Source: Archegozetes longisetosus (taxonomy: Eukaryota; Arthropoda; Arachnida; Sarcoptiformes; Trhypochthoniidae). From it: a stretch of 64,000 nt of DNA. Both the position numbers and the translations under genes were made by a program. The notes under the pieces are model-generated. The model saw only the letters and a list, made by a program, of their open reading frames with translations. It had not been told where the DNA came from and did no database searches. Below are positions 49,597 through 60,729 of the stretch, piece after piece (the stretch's first letter is position 1; each line of letters starts with the position of its first letter). Location: NCBI GenBank assembly GCA_018873245.2, contig JAEMBT020000008.1, positions 9,837,172 through 9,901,171 on the forward strand. Direction: 5' to 3'.

Positions 49597-50507
49597 TGTT
49601 AAGTATCCGCACTATCATATCACAGAGATTACAAAAGTAGTAAACATGTTTATGAAATATTATTGCGTATTAGAGTAAAGTATACTAGATAATGTGGTTG
49701 CTTATAATTTACACATTTAATTATTAAATATGCGAGTAGATAATAAATTCACGCGCATATTTGTACTGGGCACCTTGAAAGATACAACAGCAACCATGGA
49801 ATGTTAGAATTATAGCCATGACTCAAATACCACGACCCTACAGATTATTGCGCATCTCGTCAATATTTCCTTCCTGGATAACCGCTGTAAGAATATCGAT
49901 TTTAAAATTCATAAATTGAAGATAATGCTGGCGCTCGTAATTTGCATTCCAGGCTAACAAAAGTAAGAACAACAATACGAGATTGGAAGCAGATAATGAT
50001 AGTGGCCTTTCATAAAAATCGGGTGTTGGGTTACAGGATTTTAGCGAAAGATACAAATGTCAATTTTGAGGTTGATCCTGATCTTTTGAGTCAATTTATA
50101 CTCCTAGCGATAAAACAATTGCAGATTCGTAGACCTATAATACTCGATGACAACGCAAGATGCCATAAACATTGAAAAGTTGAAGATTTCTTTGTGAGGC
50201 ATCAATGGAAGGAATTGAAACACCCTCCTTATAGTTCTGATTTGAACCTGTGGGATTACGATGGTATACATAGAATAAAGAAGTCTAATAAAGATAAAAG
50301 ATTAAATACTTCAGATGAACTTGAAATAGCTTATAAGAAAATTATAGATGATATAAATTTAAAAGGTTCCGCAACTGACATAGGATGCCTCCCACTAAGG
50401 TGGGCGCTGGTCAACCAGACTGTGGACTCATATATTCACTAATCGTTTGTTCAAATTTTAGTTCCGCCAAATATCTTTAAATGTAAGATAGTCCGGATAC
50501 TTAACAA
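49597..50507 (+). mobile_element. Tc1/mariner element with broken transposase
   Basis: The ends are inverted copies of TTGTTAAGTATCCG(C/G)ACTATC, about 20 bases at 49597-49616 and 50487-50507. The plus strand encodes the back half of a mariner/Tc1-type transposase: ILDDNARCHK near 50140 carries the second catalytic aspartate, LKHPPYSSDLNLWDYD near 50220 the third-acid region, and RLNTSDELEIAYKKIIDDI leads to the C-terminus. A stop follows ARCHKH and the N-terminal half is missing or unreadable. It is inactive. Confidence 0.75.
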
Positions 50508-50756
50508 AACCACTAATAAAATAGTATCAAATTTTCAGTAAATAAAGACAAATTAACTTCAAAAATGAAATTATATCGCATGCCAGAGAATTTTTATCTA
50601 GAAAGTGATTTTTTATTAAATAGTAATTTCTGATTAATAATAATCTATAATTTTAAAAGTAATCATTAAATATAAGTTAGCGAATTTCAATATCAATTAA
50701 TAATAGAATAATCGTGAATATAAATTGTCTGCGATTACATAATTCTATTTTAATAG

Positions 50757-51365
50757 ATTGCACGATATATCGCGCGACGTAATATCGCTCGACATAATAT
50801 TGCGTGTAAAAAATATCGCTCGACATAATATCGCGTATAAAAAATATCGTCAGACAAAATACCTTTAAATCGTAAAAAATTATAAATTAAAAGTATGAAC
50901 TTCTGTAAAAATATGAATTATGCTATAGTTGTGCACAATTGGCATCAGAGGCATTTAAAACGGATGTTCTGATAAAAAAGGAACTTCTTTAATAAAAAAA
51001 TAATCACAAACGATAGATAATCGATAAGAACAGAAAATTATATGAAAAATAAATAATTACATGTTATAAAATACATGTTGAAAATGAATGATTTAAACGT
51101 AATAAAAACTATAAAACATACTAAATAAAAACTAACTGATTAAAATTTTAAAACGAAATGTTATTAGCAATTCCAAGCAAACATTACAAGTGACATTACA
51201 AGCTATTCAAAAACACTAATTCGATATTTTATCGCTCGAGTTTTTATTGCGCGATATTATGTCGAGCGATATTATGTCGGACGATATTTTTGAGAAGCGA
51301 TATTTTGTCGGCGATATTATGTCGCGCGATATTATTGCGGCGATATTATATCGTGTTACCATTTT
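50757..51365. repeat. Element with arrays of CGATATTATGTCG-type motifs at both ends
   Basis: The left end (about 50757-50870) has four to five copies of a unit like ATATCGCTCGACATA. The right end (about 51225-51360) has about seven copies of the reverse complement, CGATATTATGTCG with variations. The outermost words (CACGATAT on the left, ATATCGTG on the right) form terminal inverted repeats. The 360-base core is A+T-rich and non-coding. This looks like a non-autonomous transposon whose ends are repeated protein-binding sites. No known family was recognised. Confidence 0.6.
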
Positions 51366-51779
51366 AATAGGAGATTCGTGCTATACTATGTGAGGTTCAT
51401 ATTCTCCAATACGTCAGGTTAGTTCTAGAAGTTTCAAATTAAATTTTTCCCAAATTCAGTTATTGATGGATTCTCATACCATAATTTGAGCCTCATAATT
51501 CTATCAATCTGGTTATATCACAGTAGATGTAAATATAATCACTGAAACAAAAAGATTACAAGTCCAACTGCTTTTTATTCACTTTTAGTCTTACTTTACT
51601 CTGATTGAAGGTATTGATAGTTTGCAATTAACCGAAAATTCATTCTCATGTTATTTTAAGATTTATAGCGTTAATTTCAGACCATTATTTATTACTTGTA
51701 GAGCACAGAAAATTTCGTAAGGGTACAGTTTTAATTAATTGTTTAATGTAAATTACAGTAGATGTTTTATTAAAGTACT
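51366..51779. other. Intergenic, nothing recognised
   Basis: A+T-rich sequence without recognised features. Confidence 0.35.
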
Positions 51780-51905
51780 TTAATGTCCTTTCATATCAAT
51801 CACTTGTCCCCATTCATTCGGTAGTTCTAAAACTCTTTCTGGGAGCTCCCAGTTAATTGAATCAACAGTATTTTAAATTGCGGCACACATTTTCTCTTAT
51901 GGCTA
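51780..51905 (-). pseudogene. Possible mariner transposase C-terminus
   Basis: The minus strand reads INWELPERVLELPNEWGQVI, then a stop a few codons later, reminiscent of the final helix of mariner-type transposases (LP.RW..VI...G). A stop interrupts the reading just upstream. Longer open frames further upstream (to about 52270) have no clear match. Low confidence. Confidence 0.3.
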
Positions 51906-52908
51906 AACCTGATTTCATGGTTGGGTTCGTAGCTTTGGATATACTCCAATGATCGCAGGGGTGTATATCAGAAGATAATAAGGTTGAGATAAAATCTTCC
52001 ATCTTTTTTCGGTACGAAAGTGGTCATCAACCTCCTTTATTGAGGGTGCGCGTTGTTTTGAAGACTGTGAGAGATGCGGTGACCACAGAGAAGCATTCAT
52101 GGTCTCAAAAGACCATCAGAAACAATCAATAACGTTAACCATCAATTGTTCATTGTATCCCAATAACTCACAAAAAGCAACAGTGTTCTTGTCAAATGCG
52201 ATGACTACCATAACCTAATTATTAGAGAATACTTATGCTTTTTTGGGTTCAAGAAATATAGAAGTACAAAGAAATTTTTTAAATTGAATATCTCATGGTA
52301 CTGATACATTATGTATTAGTACATTTCAATTTCTTTAAGATTAAAGATTTTACAAAAATATTTAATATGCAGTAAATAATGACAGTATGCATCCCTCGCC
52401 TCACCAGGTTTGTGCCAACAAGCAAGTATGTTTGTGCCCATTTTTCTTTTAAGGAGAGAGACTTGTTGAAAGCGCTCGACAAGAAACACTGCCGCAGCTA
52501 ATTCTAAAAAGGGGCTAAAAGTTATAAGAAAAAATTCAAAAATGACAGCGCTTCTATGCAAAGAAAACCCTGAATGAATTTTATTAAACTTTGAAGCTTT
52601 TTTAAACAAGTATTGGATAAAGAGCTGGACCTTAGTCCAGCTAGGAACTGATGTCACACGCGAAATACAGTGAGAGCCCAGCTGGACTAGTCGTGGATTC
52701 ATTGAATTTGTGCTTAGGACACCGGTTTGGGAATAAGGAATTAGGATTAGAATGTCTAGGTTAAAACGAACATATTTTTGTTTACATTTTTTCTCTGTTT
52801 CAATTTAATTTAGTTTATTTAATGCGTCTCAAATGCCGTAAATGCGTAACGACTAAAGAAGTCACTTTAATGTTAATTTCTTAAATGCCCCACCACTATA
52901 CCTCGACT
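51906..52908. other. Open frames without recognisable features
   Basis: Contains a 128-codon minus-strand open frame (52702-52316) and a 61-codon one (52100-51915). Neither starts with convincing context or has family motifs. Probably transposon-derived or chance; not called as genes. Confidence 0.3.
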
Positions 52909-53559
52909 TCAACCTAATGCTTTTTCATAACACGCCTGTGGAATAGACAATAATTTTAAGCTGATTCAACCTTAAAAAATAAAATTTTCACATCTAAGTA
53001 GACACGAAAAAAATTGTAGATCTTACTTCAAATTGGTCAATATTTTTATTATTAACATTCTTGATTTCATTCGCATCAATGCCTTTTGTCTTGGCCTCAG
53101 CCTCTTCTAATGGGCCAGATATTCTCTCATAGCAATTAGACATGTTCTAATGTTGGAAATATATTTTCAGATTCTTTTATAAGTCATATCGATATAAAAA
53201 AATTCGATAATCAATTCAAATACTCGAAAATTAACAGCAAAGCAACAAATGTCTGGTTTAGCGAATTTTCCGTCTTTATAACAAAGTTCTTTTGCACATT
53301 TGGAAATAGAATCTTAGAATAAATAAAAATTTGTTGAGACATTTGGTTTAGTTTTGTACAATATACCATATCTTTGAAAATTTTATAACTTGCCTTTTAT
53401 TATTTGAGTTAACTCTGATTCGCATTTTGCGTATTCATCAGCCTTTTCTTTGGGTAGACTATCATTACATCTGGTAGTGAAAGGATTAGGATGTACAGTA
53501 GAGACGTTATTAATTGATATTATGATTGCTAACGCAAAAACAAAATAATAAATAAGCAT
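52909..53559 (-). CDS. Small secreted protein with eight cysteines
   Basis: Four exons (53559-53394, 53312-53236, 53146-53027, 52935-52909) give a 129-residue protein that keeps frame through every junction. Residues 1-23 are a clear signal peptide (MLIYYFVFALAIIISINNVS). The mature part has eight cysteines, in the contexts RCNDS, KCESE, KCAKE, LCYKD, ICCFA, NCYER and ACYEK, and many charged residues. The first intron needs a GC donor (AAAG|GCAAGT) to keep phase. It is likely exported and held by disulphide bonds. The family was not recognised. Binding proteins of arthropods or other short Cys-rich secreted proteins are possible relatives. It has no neighbours of related function. Confidence 0.68.
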
Positions 53560-55196
53560 TTTATCAAACACGAGTTTACGATATAGAATACTGTAATAAA
53601 ATCATATATTGTTCGCACAGTATTTATATACCGCACACAATTCAATTAAGCTATGAATAAATCATTTAATCATTTGTTCAGCATCTGTTCGTATAAAAAC
53701 ATTTGATCAGTATTCATGTACGATTAGAATAACCAGTACAATACTTATTAGACTAATTAGCATAGAATTTCATATATCATAAAAACTCGGAATATTTATT
53801 CAGCTCTATTACGCTGTTTTAATAAATTTTAAAATGTATTAAACTTGAAACGAATTAAAAAATTAATATAAACACCTATATTTGATTACTATTTCAAAAA
53901 AATTACATTCTATTACAATCTTGTTCGATAAAAATATCCATCTCGAATTTAATAGCATTATGACGATTGCCTACCGTTAACAGGTGCTGACACTAAATAA
54001 AATCAGAGCAATTCACTTTTTCAGAAAGAAGTTTGACAAACCCTGGCTATCAATCATATAAGATATAATTATTTGTTATTACTGATACATTAATGCATAG
54101 GTGGGGACCCCAGCCTTCGCCCCCACTCAACACCCTTAAAGTCCCTACCTGGGGGCCGACTCCCTATGGACCGTTGCGTTTTCACTTTGTGAAGACATGA
54201 TTTGCGTTGTTTGAGATGTTATTGAAATTTATTATTTTATAAATAGACTTTTCAACTGATCTACATGTATTTTTTAACGCTGATTCCGAATATGAAATCC
54301 AAATTTTTTAATATCGAATACTTTTCGAGATATTCGACTTTAAATATTTTATATCGAATTTTTCCACTCTAAGACTTTTTAATATATGATATATGATTTC
54401 GATGTAGAATTTAACGCTGACTACAATTATGAAACCCGTTTTTCGATATCTATAATATCCTTAGAGAAAATCGAAGATTCATTTTAAACGTTTACTTTAA
54501 GGACATCTAGCGGATAAACTATAAGCTATACAGAGGTGGGCCCATTGACAATTTTGATCAGGATGATAACCTCTTTTAAAATATATCATGAGATACTGGG
54601 TGTATGGATAGCCAGAATCCCATAAACTTATTTTTATCGTTGTTGTTTTGATCTTAGTTGATGCGAATTGATTCACAGCGAAGGACTACATGATAATTAT
54701 GTTATTTCGCTCTTTCAAATTAATTTGAATATTATGAGTCAGTACAAAATTATGAAATCTTTACAAGCAATATGCAAATCCTGAAGCATCCGACATCTAA
54801 TGTTGCAATTGGCTAGTTGTTGTTTTAGAGATATCCAATCTTTCGAAAGATATGCCACAATCAACTTTCTCCTCAATACGCGAATACATCGAGTGAATAT
54901 ATCGAGTGAATATATCGAGTGGTCGAGTTGGCCACCATAGCATTCCAATAAAAGAAGACAATTCTAAACTATTAGGTAGTAAAATATTTTCACACAGTTA
55001 AGAACTCTGAAATTTCCATAGGTATAAGAAACTAACATTTAGAGCTAAAATTTTCAAGTAAAACACTCATAATTTCAGAACTTCATAGATGATAAATAAA
55101 ACGCAAAGTTTGAAATGAAAGTTTATTTTTACAAATTTTTAGAATTCTTATGAGTTCAGTATTAAGGAAGTTAACTCTAAAGAAAATATATTGAAG
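53560..55196. other. Intergenic with small repeats
   Basis: About 54095-54180 is a short GC-rich patch. At 54885-54926 the 14-base unit ATCGAGTGAATAT is repeated three times. A 69-codon minus-strand frame (54948-54739) shows no family motif. Nothing else was recognised. Confidence 0.35.
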
Positions 55197-56480
55197 GGTG
55201 GAGTTCCGAAAAGCTACCATCTTTTTTGAACTTCGTGTGTATCTTCTGAACCAGTATTGAGGGCTGGATTTGAATATAAAATTTTATACTCGAAGACGAC
55301 TATTTAAAAATGTTACTCATTTGTCATTTTTCAAAAATTTTATTTTCGTGATAAGTTATCGATCCCTGAACCTATCTGTTCGAGTATGGTATCGATCGAT
55401 TCATTTCGATAAAATGAATCAAACGATATACTATAATCGAAATTCCCCTTTCATTCTCGATACTTATATCCAACAAACTAAAATTGCTTTTAATTATAAT
55501 TTTTCTTCAAATGACCATTGATTTCATAATTATTATACACATTTCTTAATTGTTATCAAGAGCAGATTGCGTATATAAAGTTCTGAATGAATGGAAAATT
55601 TTGCCATAAAAATCCTCAAAATTGACACTATTTAGATCTACTCTTTAATCCTCTAAACAGAAAGACGACACCCAAGTAAAAAAATTAAAGTGCTAAAAAG
55701 TATCTTGCTTCCTAACTTTGTGAATATTTGTGGCGGAGACAAGTTAAAAACATGAATTAGATTATTTCGCTGAGCTTATTAAGGCCATAGTGAGAATATT
55801 CGCTGGTGATTAAGTTCTTTGTATATATTTCTTCAAATTTCCAGCGTAAATAATCATCTTGATTCAATGAAAAAATTTTAAAAATCTAAACGGATTAAAA
55901 TTGAAAAACAAAAAAACAAGTATTATAGTTTATTCAAAAGTTTATCGGGATAATTGTCCACCTACCTCCTCATGGCGTATTCTAGAAGCGGTTTACCCGA
56001 ATAAGTGGTGGACGAAATTTGAAAACCTTCAATAAATGTGAGTATAAAAATCAAAATGTTCGTGTATTTCTCGATTTGGGTGTCCTTGAAGTTCAAACTA
56101 TATACACAATCTACTCTTGATAACGATTGAGAAAATGTGTATAATAATTATGAAATCAATGGTCATTTGAAGAAAAATTATAATTAAAAGCAATTTCAGT
56201 TTGTTGGATATAAGTATCGAGAATGAAAGGGAACTTCGATTGTAGTATATCATTTGATTCATTTTATCGAGATGAATCGATCGATACCATACTCGAACAG
56301 ATAGGTTCAGGGATCGATAACTTATCACGAAAATAAAATTTTTGAAAAATGACAAATGAGTAACATTTTTAAATGGTCGTCTCCGAGTATAAAATTTTAT
56401 ATTCAAATCCAGCCCTCAATACTGGTTCAGAAGATGTATATGAAGTTCAAATAAAAGATGGTATCTATTCGGACTCCACC
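55197..56480. mobile_element. Transposon-like unit with ~380-bp inverted repeats
   Basis: Bases 55197-55575 and 56095-56480 are reverse complements with about 95% identity by eye, starting GGTGGAGT.CGAA on both sides. Each arm contains the same open frame of about 80 codons (starting MNIKFYTRRR), which is better explained by the repeat than by a gene. The 520-base centre is non-coding and A+T-rich. Long terminal inverted repeats fit a foldback-type or other DNA transposon. No clear target duplication was seen. Confidence 0.7.
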
Positions 56481-56729
56481 TGTCATGTTCACTAACAAAC
56501 ATACATTGCATTTAAATCTTTTTTAGATTTTCATTTTTAATTAGTAGTCAATTAATAAAATTTTATTTGACTGAAATGAGGCATAAAGTAACGAGTATAC
56601 CCTAAATGGCCTGAGTGCATCCTCTAATCGAATATATCAGATATTATGCAGTACCAAGACCTACTTCAGAAATATAAAGAATATTGTCAATCGATGAATC
56701 CATTCAAGGGTTATAACCAAAAAACTAGT
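56481..56729. other. Short spacer, nothing recognised
   Basis: A+T-rich sequence between the long inverted-repeat unit and the GC-rich island. Confidence 0.3.
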
Positions 56730-57300
56730 AGATTTTGGTAGGATCAGGACGGGCTAGCTGTTGCGACCGGAGCCACCTCCCTGAGGTGCCGGCGAGCAAC
56801 AGGTCTCGTAAGAGACCTGGCTAGGTGGTCTGGGTCGGATTTTGCCGGCATGACATTCGCTAGCGGCAGGGAGGTCTCGGGTGTCACCCCCAAAATAAAT
56901 AAAGCCACGCTGGAGGCTTAGGCAGAGAGGCTCCAAGTGATAAGTCGGCTACAGTTTCCTCTCGGGCATCGAACCCCTCTGTAGTTGCTATTGGGCTCGA
57001 GGAGAATACGGCTAGTAGTGTAAAAGTAGACGCGCCAGATGCGACTCTAATTTTCAGTCGCTACAAAATATCATATCTATGTTTTAATAGATATGGCCAA
57101 ACGCGGTGCCCAGTCAGCCTTGTACTACTACTGTCAGTGCAAACGTGGCCTGAGAACGATCGGGTGTTGTGCACACCTTATGACCGTTCTTTGGTTCGTC
57201 GGATATGCGCAGCACTTACCCGAGTTCCAAGTCCCGCAGGATTCTTAGATGGGATTTACGTGTCTTTAGAATCCACTGACAGCGAACAAGATTAATGAAG
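56730..57300. other. GC-rich island of unknown origin
   Basis: About 570 bases are clearly richer in G+C than the surrounding sequence. No continuous open frame longer than about 60 codons exists on either strand. Minus-strand translation contains patches (for example VSAAHIRRTKERS) that could be the 5' region of a non-LTR retrotransposon, but this is only a guess. No tRNA, rRNA or terminal repeats were recognised. Confidence 0.4.
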
Positions 57301-57959
57301 TTTTACATTTTTATATTTTACACTAATATAATTCAAGTATAACTTCATTATTTTATAATATAACTTAACTATCAAGTATTTTACGTTTTCACGCATTCCT
57401 AAACTCTTATACATATCTACAGGGCGAATCAAAGTTTATTTTAAAAAATGAATTATTAAAATATTCCAATTAGTTCCAAAGTTATTCCAATTTAAAAAAG
57501 TTCTGTTTAAAAGAAACCGTATTTACAACGTATCCGCAATTATTTTATATTTTTTAATGAAATTCTTAAGTAGTTTCGCTAGTGATATTTCATTGATTTT
57601 TAGCTAAGCGATTCACCGATCTCAAAAATTCTTTCGACTAATTGAGTGTCTTGTCCTAAGCTGCAAATTAGGTGGGTCATCGTTAGGGGTCGTTAATAGG
57701 CTAGAGTCTACGGGTTTTAGACATACTTCCTATTAGATGTGTTTTCTTCTATTTCTTTAATTACATCTCTTAATGTTTAATCACATAATTAAATTAGAAT
57801 ATAAAGTATGAGACTTCCTAAACTATCAATCTTTTAAATCGAAGTTATTTTCAAGCCAAATATCGGAATATTTCACAATTTTCTCTAGAAGCTTAGAAAT
57901 GATGGATAAATATTACAATTCTTTCATAAACTCTTTTTCATACTTTTTCAATTAAATTT
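57301..57959. other. Intergenic, nothing recognised
   Basis: A+T-rich sequence without recognised features. Confidence 0.35.
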
Positions 57960-58335
57960 TTTTATCACATAATTCTTAATTTCTTTGACTTTAGGTGCTC
58001 TAAACGCTTTTCCGTATTGTCCTTCTCCGAATTTTCCGATTTCATTAAAATTTTTTTCAAAAGATCCATTACTTAAAAATCGTCATTGAATTGAGCAATT
58101 AATCCTTCAATTGGTTTATTTGTTATTTGAAAGTAATTTTCGACAATATCATTAAATGATTGGAAAATAATGCGATAACAGTGAATTTATTTGAAATAGA
58201 CAGTTCTCTCGGAGCTGAGAGACCCAAATCTACACTTAGTCCTAATTCTTCTCAACAATTATATCAAGAGAATAAATATCTCCATCGCATGACAATGAAA
58301 GTCCTCGACTTCAACATACCTTTCTGAAGATCAAA
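57960..58335 (-). pseudogene. Protein kinase fragments (N- and C-lobe pieces)
   Basis: At 58080-57960 the minus strand reads a glycine loop, NEIGKFGEGQYGKAFRAP. At 58330-58200, upstream in transcription direction, it reads DIYSLDIIV, the C-lobe helix that should come after the glycine loop. The order is therefore wrong for one gene. A stop follows DIYSLDIIVEKN. These are remains of at least two kinase copies related to the broken kinase at 40.8-42.1 kb. Confidence 0.6.
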
Positions 58336-58574
58336 TTTGTTTTTACGAGTTCTAGTATGTTTCATGGACTTTGTTTAATTATTTTAATATACAACTTATT
58401 TGTGCCCCCAAGTGAAAGCATGATCTATTCGGATAGTGCCGTTGCTTGATAAGCACCACTAGAAATAAATTTACTTTCCTGCTATTAAATCCTTTCACAT
58501 GATATGATACGTTACGGCGATTGCGGCCAACCAGGAGGTGCTGACACTGTCTTAAAACGGAAACTTCAGTAACT

Positions 58575-58945
58575 AAAAGTTTGGGGCAGCGGTCAGTTAT
58601 TGCATAATTAAGCTATATCTAATAAATTATTGGTTTAACATATTTACAGTTGCCTTTTATGTCAAATTATTTCTATGATGTTGAGATCAGTCAAACCAAT
58701 CATAAGTTTACTCAAAACAATTTGAGTCACAGAGGTCATAATGGTTATAGGGGTCATAGTGATCATAACAGTTATGATTCAAATTGTTTTGATTGAACGA
58801 AACGATTGGTTTGACTGATCTGAACGTCATAGATATGATTTTATGACATAATATGAGGCTTTGAAGTATTAAACCAATGATTAACCGTTTTGTTACACTT
58901 AACTTAATTACGCAATAATTGGCCGCTGCCCTCAAATGGAATCTG
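58575..58945. repeat. Foldback element inside the RCC1/kinase pseudogene
   Basis: A 370-base imperfect palindrome centred near 58760. The outer arms share GGGCAGCGG and its complement and ATTGGTTTAA; the inner arms share ATCAGTCAAACCAATC and CAAAACAATTTGA. Between them lie short repeats of the type GGTCATAATGGTTATAG. It separates the RCC1 piece from the kinase pieces, so it probably inserted into the dead gene. Confidence 0.65.
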
Positions 58946-58964
58946 AAACTTTTAGGACCCAACA

Positions 58965-59281
58965 TCAGCAAGCAATAGCTGTAACATTGACACGACTCTA
59001 TCACTTTAATTTCCAATTTGTCTGAATTGATTCCCACCCTATGCATATGCCTCACCGTCACTAATCAATACAAGCGAATTACAATTACCACAGCAAATAT
59101 CAGCAACACTTTTATCAACTAAATATTGATTGATTTCTGGTTGATGAGTCTTGTTATCAATAAAATCTATTACCCAATATTCTATATCTATTTTCTCCTC
59201 AGCGATAACTTTCTCATCAATAGATCGTGCAATTGATTGACAGTTACTATTTTTGATATCAATCATATGTTTTCCACACAA
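58965..59281 (-). pseudogene. RCC1-repeat fragment
   Basis: The minus strand reads VADICCGNCNSLVLISDGEAYA, the core of an RCC1 propeller blade (C/A-G-..HSL.L..-G..YA.G.N). The tryptophan expected after AYA is TAG, a stop. The reading then continues as GGNQF.QIGN and meets a second stop. RCC1 repeats just upstream of kinase fragments suggest the original gene joined both domains, as in NEK8/NEK9-like proteins. That link is inference. Confidence 0.6.
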
Positions 59282-60729
59282 TCCTCTAATAATTGATTCT
59301 TATAATCATTTTGATTGTATCAGGGTTTTGGCGTAATAAAAGGCAGCATTAAGTCATGCCGACTATTGAGTAGGGACAGATTTTGAGTCAGATTTCACAC
59401 GAAACGTGTGGAAAATTGTAAAATATGCACAAAAGTGTACGAATATGTATTTAAAAAGTTTATAAAGTTAGTAAATTTTCAAATTTGCGTTTAATATATC
59501 AATATAAAATTTAATTCAGAAAATATTTATATTTACTAACATAAATTAGTTAGGCTTTGTCGATAGCAAACTTTATAGTTTAGTCTTGTTTACTCTATTT
59601 GTCTTACAAGAATTGTTGGATATTTGAGTGAATTTTTGTAATAGTAGACTCCAATGATTTTCATGACTAGATTTGATTTATTCATAATTTTTATGACACT
59701 CAAGTAGCTTGACTGAATTTTGAAAGTTAGGCCAAAAGTGAGGCTTCATTGATTAGTATCAGCTTGGAGGAAGTCAGTTTAGCCTAAACTCGATCTTCTA
59801 AAACTTACAGCTATGCTTTCGAGTAATAGGATCAGATTAGAATTTTTACAACTGGTTTCGAAAATAAGATGTTTTACAGTATATGGCATGGCATTCAATC
59901 TATTTTCTGATCAAATAAGATTAAGATGAATGAATTTTTGAAAAATCAAAACTATAAGTTTGGTATCAGACTGTGTTACCAAAAAAGTATGAAAAATGTC
60001 CGTAAGAATTCTAAGAAATTAAACAAAATAAACTTTACACTTCTAAACAACTGTAACACTTTAGATGAATTTTTCGAAATTGTTTTCTAATTGTAAGAAA
60101 CATGGACTGAGCAAATAAATAGAGCCAATGCTCAGACATACGTTTTATTTATTTTAACCCTGAAAAGGCTTGTATCCTTATAACCGAAGGCTCTATGTTC
60201 ATGGAGCTTGTACCGTGGAAACCTAATTGACAAGTTCTTTCGAATGATACCCATGTTGGGGGACCATAGACCTAGTGGTCCTAGTGCTCCGGAGTCACTC
60301 CAAAGGATCACTAGTGATATATCTGTATCCCAGATTAAATAAGTTTATTGATCTACTAAACGAGTGCTAAAATAAAAATATTGTTTCAAATTAATAACAG
60401 ATGACTTAAAGCAATACGTCTATTTAGGGTCAGAATCGCTCAATACTATGGTTTGGAATAGTGTTCATGGATCTCTATATGAGTTTGATTTACTAAAAAT
60501 CATTGTAAATTTACAAACACTGATTAATTTCGGTAAAGTTCATTAAATGAAAAATCTTTCACTTAATCTTTCTGTAAGTTTCCCTCTATTGAAAATCATC
60601 AACTCTTTAAGTATAAAACATAAAGAATTTAGGAGAAAAGATTCAGTTAAATAATATTGCATATTTAGGTCTTATTTTCTCGATTAGAACCCATATGGCA
60701 TTAAAACCTGATGTCTACTGTTAGTCAGA
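59282..60729. other. Upstream of the protease gene, nothing recognised
   Basis: A+T-rich apart from a slightly GC-richer patch near 60180-60300, probably a repeat relic. Promoter elements of the protease gene must lie here but could not be assigned. Confidence 0.35.

Noticed and set aside
52316-52702. 128-codon minus-strand open frame
   Set aside because: No recognisable motif, no convincing start context and no splice partners. Probably chance or transposon-derived.
54739-54948. 69-codon minus-strand open frame
   Set aside because: It reads partly through a short tandem repeat and has no family motif.
55270-56406. Two nearly identical ~80-codon open frames on opposite strands
   Set aside because: They lie in the arms of an inverted repeat and match only each other, so they are treated as repeat, not genes.
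56754-56936. 60-codon minus-strand open frame in the GC-rich island
   Set aside because: GC-rich sequence has few stops by chance; no motif or partner exon was found.
60180-60310. Possible tRNA or structured RNA in a slightly GC-richer patch
   Set aside because: No cloverleaf with an anticodon arm and no A/B box pair could be drawn.
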